From positions 496,001 to 560,000 of the forward strand of contig OZ241878.1 of assembly GCA_965203365.1 (NCBI GenBank): 64,000 bases of DNA, read 5' to 3'. The DNA is from VYFG01 sp965203365 (GTDB lineage Bacteria; Pseudomonadota; Gammaproteobacteria; Arenicellales; Poriferihabitantaceae). Position 1 is the first letter of the stretch; every line of letters starts with the position of its first letter. Shown one piece after another: positions 52,744 through 61,382 of the stretch. The notes under the pieces are model-generated. The model saw nothing but the letters and a program-made list of their open reading frames with translations, was not told the origin of the DNA and searched no databases. Made by a program: the position numbers and the translations under genes.

Positions 52744-54078
52744 CCCCACTTCCAGTCTGAAGTGCAACACTCGCCCCGCCCCCAGCATGAGGGCGTCCCC
52801 CGAAGGAAAGGAGCGGGGCGGCAACCGGACCATTCAGCCCTCCCAGGGGCTGAAAGGGGCTGATGTCGGTCATTGATGGCATCCCTCTCGACGCCAAGGA
52901 GTCTGACCGAGGCGATTTCACGACGCCAAGGCCAACTCGGGCCTCGAACACGGGTTTCTGGAGAGGGGGGATGGGCGAGAAATGACCGCCTTCAGGGCGG
53001 GGCGACGGCGGTGAAGACCTCTTCCGGGGTTTGAACCCCCAGCACCTTCCGGGGCCGGCGGTTGGTCCGCTCTTCCACCGCCCGAACCTGGGCCGGCGTC
53101 ACCTAACGGAAGTCCGTTCCCTTCGGAAAGGACTGGCGGACCAAGCCGTGGATGTGCTCGTTCAGGCCCCACTCCCAGAAGTGGTCCGGAGTAGCAAAAT
53201 CCAAGTCGACCCCGAGGGCTGCCGCAATCTCCCGGTGCCCGGCAAACTCTTGGCCGTGGACCGCCGTGCCCGTGTGCCCCCGGTCCCGAATCGGGGCCAT
53301 CCGCTGGACAATGGCCTCGGTCACGGCCGCCGCCGTCTTCCCTTCCACCCAGATCAGCCCCATGAACTTCGAGGCCCGATCCCCCCACACAATCCAGGCT
53401 CCCCGGTGCTTCACCCCGATGATCAGGTCGAGCTCCCAGTCCCCGGTCCGGCCCTTGGCCTCCCCAATCCGCTGGGCGCTCGGCGATGTCCACCCGACCG
53501 GGAATATGACCGCGTTCTGCATGTCGCCCTCCCCGCCAGTTGGGCTTCTTCCCCCGGCGGCGCAGGCACCGGTAAAGGTCTCCACCCGCTTGTCGGTCCT
53601 CCCGGATGGACTGATCGATTCACTCTCGACCGGCCATCCCTTCCCCGGGTTGTTGAAACCGGCCCGTGATGAGCTCCGGGCTCCAGCCGGCCTGCAGCCG
53701 GTCCTCGACCACCGCCCAGCGCTCGGGGGTCATCTTCCAGGGCCTGGCCGAGGCGGCCCGGCGCCGACTCGTCGCCTTCCCCTGGGCGGGTTGATGTCGA
53801 TAGCCCCGCTGCTCGCAGTGGCGGGACGTCTCCCGCGCAATCGTGCTAACGTCCCGTCCGAGTTGCGCGGCAATCTACCGCTGGGATCGACCAGTGGACT
53901 TGAGCGCGAAAATGGGCGATCTTTCCGGGTGGGTCAGGGGGTGGTCGCCAGTTGGCATGACCCTTCTCCAGTTGTTCGCAAACTGAGAGGGTCTGCCATC
54001 CTCTGGCCCACTGCCATCCGCCTGACTCAATCAATCAGGCGACGGGGCCAAGTGTTGCACTTCAGAGTGGCACGGGGG
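52744..54078 (-). mobile_element. IS30-family-like element, copy B (1335 bp) with 3-bp target duplication
   Basis: Ends: CCCCACTTCCAGTCTGAAGT at 52744 and ...GTTGCACTTCAGAGTGGCAC then GGGGG ending at 54078. TTG precedes the left end (52741-52743) and follows the right end (54079-54081), consistent with the 2-3 bp duplications of IS30 elements. It lies 50 bases upstream of the ArgE-like start and may influence its transcription. Confidence 0.88.
52992..53999 (-). pseudogene. IS30-family transposase of copy B, inactivated
   Basis: The central frame reads GEAKGRTGDWELDLIIGVKH, ASKFMGLIWVEGKTAAAVTE, GTAVHGQEFAGHREIAAALG and GLNEHIHGLVRQSFPKGTDF, then a premature stop (TAG/TAA region at 53103). 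The second DDE Asp is replaced by His-Gly (AVHGQEF instead of ADHGQEF), and the N- and C-terminal parts are in other frames. So this copy is inactive, unlike copy A. Confidence 0.8.
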
Positions 54079-54128
54079 TTGTCTTATGCATCTTGAAATG
54101 TACTGAACTGTTTGAGGGATCGAATCAA

Positions 54129-55286
54129 GTGTTGACCGCTAGCGAGCAGATTCTGGAAAAGCTCATCGCTTTTCCGACCGTCAGTCGTGACAGTAACTCG
54201 GAACTGATTGACTATGTCCGGAAATACCTAATGCAGTTCGGGATCGAAGCCATGCACATTCCCAATGAGAGCGGTGAAAAAGCCAATCTCTATGCCCGCA
54301 TTGGTCCCGACTGCCATGGGGGAGTCGTTCTCTCCGGGCATACCGATGTCGTGCCCATTGACGGGCAGAAATGGACTCGGGAAGCCTTCCGGATGACCTT
54401 GGAGGCCGGGCGACTGTATGGTCGAGGCACGGCGGATATGAAGGGATTCATCGCCTGCGTGCTGGCGTTGGTACCGGTCGCCGTGCAATCCAAACTGAAG
54501 GTGCCTTTGCATCTCGCCTTTTCGTATGATGAGGAAGTGGGCTGCATTGGGGTGCATAGCCTGCTGGACAGGCTGCAGGGCAAGCAGATCAGCCCGGCGT
54601 ACTGCATTATCGGAGAGCCGACCGAGATGCGGGTTGGCATTGCCCACAAGGGCAAGCTGGCGGCCATCTGCACTTGTCGAGGGGTCGAGGCCCATTCCGC
54701 GTTGGCGAATCAAGGGCTTAATGCCATTTATCTGGCCTCGGAAATGATCCAGGCGTTACGGGAGATACAGGATCACATGATCGCCGACCATTCACCGGAC
54801 CGCCATTTCAGTGTTCCGTGGAGTACGATGCAGGTCGGGACGATCCAGGGGGGTACGGCACTGAACATCATCCCTGGGGAGTGTGTGTTCGCCCTGGAAA
54901 TCCGCACGACCCCTCAGGACGATGCCCAAGGACTGCTGTCTCATCTCCAGCAGGCGGCTGACCGGATCATCGCCGGGTACCGGGCGGATTTTCCAGAAGC
55001 CGCGATCGACATCCAGGTCACCAACCAGTATCCTGCTTTGCATACTTCCCCCGAAGCGGAGGTGGTCCGATGGGTCCAGGATCTGACCGTCGCCGAGGAC
55101 CAGATCAAGCTGGCTTTTGGAACCGAAGGGGGGTTGTTTCAGCAATACTTGGGAGTCCCCACGGTGATTTGTGGCCCCGGTTCCATGGATCAGGGCCATA
55201 AGCCGGACGAATACGTCGCCCGGAGTGAATTGGCCCAATGCGACGCCTTTCTGAGGAAATTGCTGGACTGGATGAGCGGACCATGA
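54129..55286 (+). CDS. argE: M20 deacetylase, acetylornithine deacetylase (ArgE) type
   Basis: About 385 residues from a GTG at 54129 that has GAGGGA nine bases upstream; a TTG at 54093 is an in-frame alternative. Motifs: VVLSGHTDVVPIDGQKW (first metal His/Asp), LYGRGTADMKGFIACVLA (bridging Asp), FSYDEEVGCIGV (catalytic Glu), IGEPTEMRVGIAHKGK and the C-terminal CGPGSMDQGHKPDEYVA with the last metal His. This is the ArgE fingerprint. In arginine synthesis it makes ornithine; the isolated setting beside polyamine-type genes would also allow a catabolic deacetylase. Confidence 0.88.
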   Translation: MLTASEQILEKLIAFPTVSRDSNSELIDYVRKYLMQFGIEAMHIPNESGEKANLYARIGPDCHGGVVLSGHTDVVPIDGQKWTREAFRMTLEAGRLYGRGTADMKGFIACVLALVPVAVQSKLKVPLHLAFSYDEEVGCIGVHSLLDRLQGKQISPAYCIIGEPTEMRVGIAHKGKLAAICTCRGVEAHSALANQGLNAIYLASEMIQALREIQDHMIADHSPDRHFSVPWSTMQVGTIQGGTALNIIPGECVFALEIRTTPQDDAQGLLSHLQQAADRIIAGYRADFPEAAIDIQVTNQYPALHTSPEAEVVRWVQDLTVAEDQIKLAFGTEGGLFQQYLGVPTVICGPGSMDQGHKPDEYVARSELAQCDAFLRKLLDWMSGP

Positions 55287-55452
55287 GCTGTCAAAGCCGG
55301 GCGATATTGGGCCCATCCTTTTGTTGAAATCTGTGGATCACGGGGAACTGAACCATTGAGTTCTGAGGATCTTCCCTAGACCGGCAGTCAGGTGTCGGTT
55401 GGATTTGCCCGGGTGTCTCCAGACGAAAAATCGGTGACTGATCGGTCCGGGA

Positions 55453-56076
55453 TCAGGTTCGAATATCACCCCGTTGGGCAATGCGCCGAAAAGACAGACT
55501 GATCCGTGGGCCACTGCCTGGCTCGGGCAGGATGCCGTGTTGCCAGACGGACTGGGAAGCGTCATCCAGATATAGGCCGGATCCGGGTTGAAGGGCGTAG
55601 TGATAACGGATCGTTGGGTCGTGGATTCGTCTCAGGACCAGATGACGCACGGCACCCAGAGAGAGGATGACGATCCCGGTGCCCGGGTGCCATTCCATCG
55701 GGGAGTCTGAATGAAAGCCGATGCCCTGTTTTCCAGTTCGATAATGGTTGGCCACACAGTTGTTCGGAAGAAATCCGAACTGGTTCTGAATCGCCAAGGC
55801 CAGTGGTCCCAGAAAGTCCGGCCAAGACAGGCGGGTCCGAATTAGGTGTCGTGACAGCCCGGGCTGCCCCCATGTGATGGTTTCCCGGGTGGAATAATGG
55901 GTGTGCCAGCGGACGGTGGCGGACAGTTTCCGAAACAATGGCTCGTGCTTCGATTCCGGCAGCAGATCCGCGATATAGGAGATGCCGACAGGTGGGTCGA
56001 ATCGACTCTCGGCGGGGCTGAACAGTTCCCGTTGGACGGGGCGGTTGTCGGGGTAGACGTGATAGTTCAGGGTCAT
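55453..56076 (-). CDS. alkB: AlkB-like 2-oxoglutarate/Fe(II) DNA or RNA demethylase
   Basis: A 207-residue protein with the AlkB fold: FLPNNCVANHYRTGKQGIGF followed by HSDSPMEWHPG (H-x-D iron ligands), a distal His in SVWQHGILPEPGSG, and the 2-oxoglutarate arginines in PRISLSFRRI. It resembles the AlkB/ALKBH2-3 group that repairs 1-methyladenine and 3-methylcytosine by oxidative dealkylation. A perfect 15-bp palindrome ends seven bases upstream of its ATG. No ada or adaptive-response gene is adjacent. Confidence 0.85.
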   Translation of the reverse strand: MTLNYHVYPDNRPVQRELFSPAESRFDPPVGISYIADLLPESKHEPLFRKLSATVRWHTHYSTRETITWGQPGLSRHLIRTRLSWPDFLGPLALAIQNQFGFLPNNCVANHYRTGKQGIGFHSDSPMEWHPGTGIVILSLGAVRHLVLRRIHDPTIRYHYALQPGSGLYLDDASQSVWQHGILPEPGSGPRISLSFRRIAQRGDIRT

Positions 56077-56082
56077 CGACCA

Positions 56083-56118
56083 GATACCATTGTTCTCAAA
56101 ATAGAGAACAATGGTATC
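56083..56118. promoter_or_regulatory. perfect 15-bp inverted repeat immediately upstream of the alkB-like start
   Basis: GATACCATTGTTCTC (56083-56097), a six-base spacer, then GAGAACAATGGTATC (56104-56118). It lies six bases from the ATG at 56076 and 34 bases beyond the 3' end of the flavin-reductase fusion gene. No T-run follows in the leftward direction, so it is not a classical terminator; it may be an operator or a hairpin that occludes the alkB ribosome-binding site. Confidence 0.75.
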
Positions 56119-56152
56119 ATAGGTTCGGGACGGTTGTCGTGCCGGACCGAAG

Positions 56153-57295
56153 TCAGATACCCCAATGAGAGAAAAATTCCCGCGTGTGCTCGACGAACCG
56201 TTCCACCAGCGGAGAGTGAGCCTGCAGTGCCCTGCGACGCAGGATCAGTCGACCGGGCGTCACCGTCTCCTGCAGAGGGCGAGTGACCAGTGCTCCGCCA
56301 TCGTAGCTCATGGCACTCGCCGGTCGGGACACCAAAATGGAATAGCCGAGTCCATTGGCCACCAACCCCCGCACGGTTTCAAAGGAGGGGGAGCGAAAAC
56401 GGATACTGGGTCGCAGGCCATGTTCGGCAAACAGGGAAGTAAAAAAATCCCGACTGGGCGAGAGGTCCAGCAGCACCATGGGCTGTTCGGCCAGTTCTCG
56501 AAGCGAGATGTGATGGTGTTGGCACAACGGATGACCGGAGGGGAGAAGCACATGGGGGCTGACCGTGGCCAGCGTCTCTCGAGGACAGTCGGTCAGGGCG
56601 GGTGAGTCATACATAAGAATGAGGTCGAACGGAGTGACCTGATGCGCCTGTTCGATTTCCCGCTCGCTGCCTTCGAAGAACCGGAACTGGGTATTGGGTG
56701 CCCTTTCCAGGAAAGTCCGCACCAGACCGGGGATGAAGAAGGGGCCGATGGTGGCAAAGCAGGCGACATGCAGGATATTGCCTTCGCTGTGGCCATCCTG
56801 TTCGGCCACAAAGGCATCCAGTTTGCGGGTCACCCCATAGGCCCGGTTGGCATAGATCAGCGCATTTCCCTGTTGGCGAATATGGATATCCAAGGGTTCG
56901 GCAATGAAAATGAAGTGGGTACCGACCTGGAAGTGATTGCGGACCAGACAGTCGAACGTGATCAGGGCCTTTTCGAGGTTGGGTGCTCCAGTGGTTCGTG
57001 TGATCCATTCGGCGCAACTGAATTTATCCGTGACCGGAATCCGGCCGGCGAAGGTGTCGGAAATCTCCGACTGGTCTTCACTGAGCACATTGACGCACAG
57101 CACCCCATTGGCTTTCAGTTTCTCGCAGGCGGGGCTCAGATGATGCACACAGACCAACAGGGTGGGTGGGTCGGCGGAAACCGATGTCATGGCACTCACG
57201 GTGACGCCCGCCCGTCCACCCGGACCATCCGTGGTAATGACAGACACGGTACAAGCCGCATGGCTCATGCCTTCAAGGAACAATTGTTGCTTCAT
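56153..57295 (-). CDS. flavin reductase fused to a LysR-type substrate-binding domain
   Basis: A 380-residue protein. Residues 1-165 are a flavin reductase-like FMN-binding domain (SHAACTVSVITTDGPGGRAG, VTVSAMTSVSADPPTLLVCV, CVNVLSEDQSEISDTFAG, GTHFIFIAEPLDI). Residues about 175-375 are a LysR effector-binding domain (NILHVACFATIGPFFIPGLV, PFDLILMYDSPALTDCPRE, LLPSGHPLCQ, GLVANGLGYSILVSRPAS), with no HTH. Reductases of two-component monooxygenases sometimes carry a regulator-derived ligand-sensing domain that lets substrate stimulate flavin reduction; here it should serve the divergent HpaB-type oxygenase. The fusion is unusual and intact in one frame. Confidence 0.87.
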   Translation of the reverse strand: MKQQLFLEGMSHAACTVSVITTDGPGGRAGVTVSAMTSVSADPPTLLVCVHHLSPACEKLKANGVLCVNVLSEDQSEISDTFAGRIPVTDKFSCAEWITRTTGAPNLEKALITFDCLVRNHFQVGTHFIFIAEPLDIHIRQQGNALIYANRAYGVTRKLDAFVAEQDGHSEGNILHVACFATIGPFFIPGLVRTFLERAPNTQFRFFEGSEREIEQAHQVTPFDLILMYDSPALTDCPRETLATVSPHVLLPSGHPLCQHHHISLRELAEQPMVLLDLSPSRDFFTSLFAEHGLRPSIRFRSPSFETVRGLVANGLGYSILVSRPASAMSYDGGALVTRPLQETVTPGRLILRRRALQAHSPLVERFVEHTREFFSHWGI

Positions 57296-57512
57296 GAGCG
57301 AATTCGGGATGGCATTGCCTATCGGTATACTGATTCACCCAAGGACTCAATGCAAGGAAAATCTGGGGTTTTGCATGGGGATTGCTGAATCAAGGGGGGC
57401 GCCACGGCCAGGATGATTCAACATTCCCGAAGCAATGTGCTGGAAAAAAATGGTTTACAGACGCAGCCCGGATCAGTGAAACTTGATTTATTTTCCATTG
57501 TAGTGTGAGAAC

Positions 57513-58961
57513 ATGATTCGAACCGGTAACGACTATCGTGCCTCATTGCAAGACGGCAGAGAGGTGTACATGGACGGCCAGCGGGTGGATGACATCACGG
57601 CCCATCCGAAATTCCGTCCGATCATTGATGTCCGTGCACGCATCTACGACATGCAGCATGAGGAGGCCACGAAGGACATCATGACCTTTGAGGAAAACGG
57701 GGAGCGGTTTCCAGTGGGCAATCAGATTCCCAAGGAGCCGGAACACTGGCATGCGAAGCGTCGAGCGGTGGATCGGGTGATGAAGGATATCCGCGGGGTC
57801 GTTACTCGAGTGGGGGATGAGACGGTCGGGGAAATGTGGTCCCTGGCCGACGGAGCGGACATCCTCAATGAAATCGACCCTCGCTTTGCCGAGAACATCA
57901 ATCGTCACATCCGACTGGCGGTGGAGGAAGACCCGTTCCATGTGTCGGCCAACACCGACCCGAAAGGAGACCGATCCTTGCGACCCCAGGACCAGGACCC
58001 AGACATGCTGACCCATGTCGTCCGAGAAACGGATCAGGGGATCATTATTCGCGGTGCTAAGTACGAAACGGCCGCGGCGTATTCCAATCAGGCGTTCCTC
58101 AAGCCCACCATTGCCAACTGGGGGGATGCGCGGTATTCCGACTATGCGCTGGGCTGCATTGTCAAAATGAATGCCCCCGGGGTCAAGCATATCTGCCGTG
58201 CCGGATTCCAGAAGGACGGTACCGAAGCGGATTTTCCATTATCCAACCGTTTTGATGAAGTCGATACGATGATGGTGCTGGAGGACGTGCTGATTCCCTG
58301 GGAGGATGTGCTGTTCTATCAGCACACCCGGGCCGCCGCCTTCATTCGCACGACATTGCATCGGTATTCGGCCTTGCCGTTCGTGCAGCGCCTGATTACC
58401 TATGCGGACATGATGATCGGGGCGGCGTTGTGGAATGTGAGACAGACCGGGCTGGAGAAACAGCCGGCCGTGCAGGAAAAACTGGCCCAGTTGGCGGTCT
58501 ACCGGGAAGGGATCCATGCCCATCTGACGGCATCGATCGCCCTGGCCGAGGAAAGTCCCGGAGGGTTTCTGATGCCGAATCAGTCCTTGCTGATGACGGG
58601 GCGGGTGCATGCCTGCACCCAGTTGCCCGCCATGATGCACCTGGCGCGGGAGCTGTGTGGGGGGCAGATTTGCGTGACGCCGGATCTGGAGACCTTTGAG
58701 GGGCCAGAGACCGGTCCCTGGATGAAAAAGTTCTACAGTATCAACCAGTCCTGGGAATCCGAGGACCGGCGCAAGCTGCTGGCCTTTGCCCGGGATCTGC
58801 TGAACTCGGGATATGCGGGCCATCGGTTGACATTCCACCTGTTTGCCCAGTCTCCCCCTTTCGCCCATCTGGCGGCGGTCTATCGGAATTTTGGTTGGAA
58901 TGGTCCGCTGGAATTCGTCAAGGACGCGGCTGGCCTGTCGGACCAGATTTGGGGCGAATAA
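57513..58961 (+). CDS. HpaB-family FADH2-dependent monooxygenase (4-hydroxyphenylacetate 3-monooxygenase type)
   Basis: A 482-residue oxygenase with HpaB/HpaH landmarks: GNDYRASLQDGREVYMDGQR, the HVVRETDQGIIIRGAKYETA loop, RFDEVDTMMVLEDVLIPWED with VLFYQH, and GGQICVTPDLETFEGPETG near the C terminus. It hydroxylates an aromatic or heteroaromatic (phenol, pyrrole carboxylate or similar) using reduced flavin supplied by the divergent reductase fusion. Intergenic space of 217 bases separates the two and probably holds both promoters. Substrate unknown. Confidence 0.88.
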   Translation: MIRTGNDYRASLQDGREVYMDGQRVDDITAHPKFRPIIDVRARIYDMQHEEATKDIMTFEENGERFPVGNQIPKEPEHWHAKRRAVDRVMKDIRGVVTRVGDETVGEMWSLADGADILNEIDPRFAENINRHIRLAVEEDPFHVSANTDPKGDRSLRPQDQDPDMLTHVVRETDQGIIIRGAKYETAAAYSNQAFLKPTIANWGDARYSDYALGCIVKMNAPGVKHICRAGFQKDGTEADFPLSNRFDEVDTMMVLEDVLIPWEDVLFYQHTRAAAFIRTTLHRYSALPFVQRLITYADMMIGAALWNVRQTGLEKQPAVQEKLAQLAVYREGIHAHLTASIALAEESPGGFLMPNQSLLMTGRVHACTQLPAMMHLARELCGGQICVTPDLETFEGPETGPWMKKFYSINQSWESEDRRKLLAFARDLLNSGYAGHRLTFHLFAQSPPFAHLAAVYRNFGWNGPLEFVKDAAGLSDQIWGE

Positions 58962-58982
58962 CCGGTCCAGGGTAGTCATCCG

Positions 58983-61079
58983 ATGGCCAGGGATCCACGA
59001 TACGATATTCTGTTTGAACCCTTGGACATTGGTCCGGTTCAGGCCAAGAACCGGTTTTATCAGGTGCCCCATTGCAATGGAGGGGGCTACCGTGACCCAT
59101 CGGCCGTGGCGGCCATGCGTCGAGTCAAGGCGGAAGGAGGCTGGGGAGTCGTCTTTACCGAGCAGGTGGAACTGCATCACACCTCGGAAATCACCCCCTA
59201 CATTGAATTGCGGATCTGGGATGATGACGATCTCCCCATGTTGGCGCACATGGCGGAGGGGATTCATGAACATGGCGCACTCGCCGGGGTCGAACTGGCC
59301 TATCCCGGCATCAACGGCCCCAATCTCTATACCCGAGAGGTGCCGATGGCCCCCACCGCCCTCCCGATTCGGACCTTCACCCATGATCCGGTCTCCGCCC
59401 GGAGCATGACCAAGCGGGATATCCGGGATCTGCGTCGCTGGCATCGTGAGGCCTGTCGGCGGGCCCAAACGGCGGGCTATGATCTCATCTGCCTGTATGG
59501 GGCCCATGGATTCGGAGTGATTCAGCATTTCCTGTCCACCCTGACCAACCATCGACAGGACGAATATGGGGGGTCTTTGCCAAATCGTTCCCGTCTGATG
59601 CAGGAACTGGTCGAGGAGTGTCGGGATGCAGTCGGTGACCGCTGCGCGATTGCGCTGCGACTATCTCTGGAAGAGATGACGGGTGACCTAGGCTTTAGCA
59701 ACCGGGAACTGCACGACCTGATCGGCTTGCATGCCGCCTTACCGGATCTGTGGGATCTGGCGCATGGCAGCTGGGAGGATTGCTCCGCCACCTCTCGTTT
59801 TCGGGAAGAGGCCTCGCAGCAGGCCCTGGTGGCTGGCATTCGCTCATTGACCGACCGACCGGTGGTCGGAGTGGGGCGCTTTACGTCCCCGGATGTCATG
59901 GCACAGCAGATTCGATCCGGCGTGCTGGATCTGATCGGATGCGCCCGGCCGTCGATTGCCGACCCGTTCCTGCCCCGAAAAATCGAACAGGGAAGCGTGG
60001 ACGAGATTCGCGAGTGTATCGGTTGCAACATTTGCGTGGCGGGCGATATGACCATGTCCGTGTCGCGTTGCACCCAGAATCCGACTTTCATGGAGGAATG
60101 GCGCCGGGGATGGCATCCGGAAAAATTTGCGCCGAAAGGGGCGAGTGAGTCCGTCCTGATCATCGGGGCCGGTCCGGCCGGCCTGGAGGCGGCGAGGGTA
60201 TTGGGTGAGCGGGGCTATGCGGTGACGGTCGCGGAAGCCGAAGACGAGATTGGCGGTCGAGTCCGTCGAGAGCGAAATTTACCCGGGTTGTCGGCTTGGG
60301 GGAGAGTCGTGGATTACCGTCGCTACCAACTGGAGCGGATGGCGAACGTGAACATTTATCTGGGCAGTGCGCTGGATGACCATCAGGTGCTGGAGTTCGG
60401 GTTCACCCAGGTCGCGGTAGCCACCGGAGCGGTCTGGCGCCGCGATGGAGTGGCCCGTTTTCATGTCCGGCCGATTCCGATGGCCGAATCCAGCATTCGG
60501 GTGTATACCCCCGATGATCTGATGCAGGGCCATCTGCCCCCGGGCCGCGTGATTCTGTATGACGACGATCATTACTACATGGGGAGTGTCTTGGCCGAAC
60601 TGCTCGTGCAAAACGGGGCCGAGGTGACATTGGTCACCCCCGCGGCTTCTGTGGCCGACTGGACCCACCATACGCTTGAGCAAGGCACCATTCATCGCCA
60701 TCTGGTGGCATTGGGGGTCGACCTGATTCTCAATCGGGCCGTGTCCAGCATCAGCCCAGACGGGGTGATGACGGTTTGCCGCTATACCGGCGACCCGCGG
60801 TTCCTGGGTGCCGATGCACTGGTCATGGTGACTGCCCAGCAAAGCAACGACACGCTCTGGCACGCGTTGGAAGACCGACAATCCGAATGGAGGGATGCTG
60901 GCATCCGCTCCATTCAGGTCATCGGCGATGCAGCGGCCCCGGCTCCCATTGCCTGGGCCACGTTCGCCGGTCATCGGTATGCCCGGGAGCTGGATTCGAC
61001 ACCGTCTGATCGAGTCCTGCCCTTTCTCCGGGAGGTACACCAGCCCGCTGGCGACCAGTCACTGACCCAAGGTCAGTAG
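58983..61079 (+). CDS. trimethylamine dehydrogenase-like flavoprotein (OYE/TMADH/DMGDH family, 4Fe-4S)
   Basis: A 698-residue protein with an N-terminal OYE barrel (LFEPLDIGPVQAKNRFYQVP, AGYDLICLYGAHGFGVIQHF, LTNHRQDEYGGSLPNRSRL, RPVVGVGRFTSPDVM), a [4Fe-4S] site ECIGCNICVAG...CTQNP near 343-362, then RRGWHPE and a second nucleotide-binding domain (VLIIGAGPAGLEAARVLGER). This is the TMADH/dimethylamine dehydrogenase/histamine dehydrogenase architecture. Such enzymes oxidatively N-demethylate or deaminate amines. It follows the HpaB-type gene by 20 bases, so the two act in one catabolic route, perhaps for an N-methylated or amine-bearing aromatic. Confidence 0.88.
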   Translation: MARDPRYDILFEPLDIGPVQAKNRFYQVPHCNGGGYRDPSAVAAMRRVKAEGGWGVVFTEQVELHHTSEITPYIELRIWDDDDLPMLAHMAEGIHEHGALAGVELAYPGINGPNLYTREVPMAPTALPIRTFTHDPVSARSMTKRDIRDLRRWHREACRRAQTAGYDLICLYGAHGFGVIQHFLSTLTNHRQDEYGGSLPNRSRLMQELVEECRDAVGDRCAIALRLSLEEMTGDLGFSNRELHDLIGLHAALPDLWDLAHGSWEDCSATSRFREEASQQALVAGIRSLTDRPVVGVGRFTSPDVMAQQIRSGVLDLIGCARPSIADPFLPRKIEQGSVDEIRECIGCNICVAGDMTMSVSRCTQNPTFMEEWRRGWHPEKFAPKGASESVLIIGAGPAGLEAARVLGERGYAVTVAEAEDEIGGRVRRERNLPGLSAWGRVVDYRRYQLERMANVNIYLGSALDDHQVLEFGFTQVAVATGAVWRRDGVARFHVRPIPMAESSIRVYTPDDLMQGHLPPGRVILYDDDHYYMGSVLAELLVQNGAEVTLVTPAASVADWTHHTLEQGTIHRHLVALGVDLILNRAVSSISPDGVMTVCRYTGDPRFLGADALVMVTAQQSNDTLWHALEDRQSEWRDAGIRSIQVIGDAAAPAPIAWATFAGHRYARELDSTPSDRVLPFLREVHQPAGDQSLTQGQ

Positions 61080-61322
61080 GAATGTGGTCACCAGCAAGGC
61101 GATGAAAAGCAACAGGACCCCCGCCATCGCGATCAGGACCTTTCGCCCCCGGTGGGAACTTCCTTGATATTCCAGCAAAGTCAAGGCGGCCACCAGAGGC
61201 AAAATGGTGGCCACCACGCTGATATCTGCGGGCAGGGACAACGCTTGTATGATCAGGTGCACGCCCAGCACCGAGCCGGTCAGGGCGAGCACCCAGCCCA
61301 GAAAGCTTCCGATTTCTCTCAT
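61059..61322 (-). CDS. small membrane protein of unknown function
   Basis: An 87-residue protein with three hydrophobic segments (GWVLALTGSVLGVHLIIQAL, VATILPLVAALTLLEY, VLIAMAGVLLLFIALLVTTF), convergent with and overlapping the end of the flavoprotein gene by 21 bases. It precedes the potD-like gene's downstream end in the same orientation. I do not recognise the family; the length and topology suggest a real membrane protein. Confidence 0.6.
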   Translation of the reverse strand: MREIGSFLGWVLALTGSVLGVHLIIQALSLPADISVVATILPLVAALTLLEYQGSSHRGRKVLIAMAGVLLLFIALLVTTFLLTLGQ

Positions 61323-61382
61323 CAGGGAGTCCTCATCGGACGGAATCGGTTCCGGTCCTGTCCCGCAGGGTTCCGAGCCCGA

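Noticed and set aside
58239..59552. 437-codon minus-strand frame across the HpaB/TMADH-like junction
   Set aside because: Antisense to two well-supported genes; low-complexity translation.
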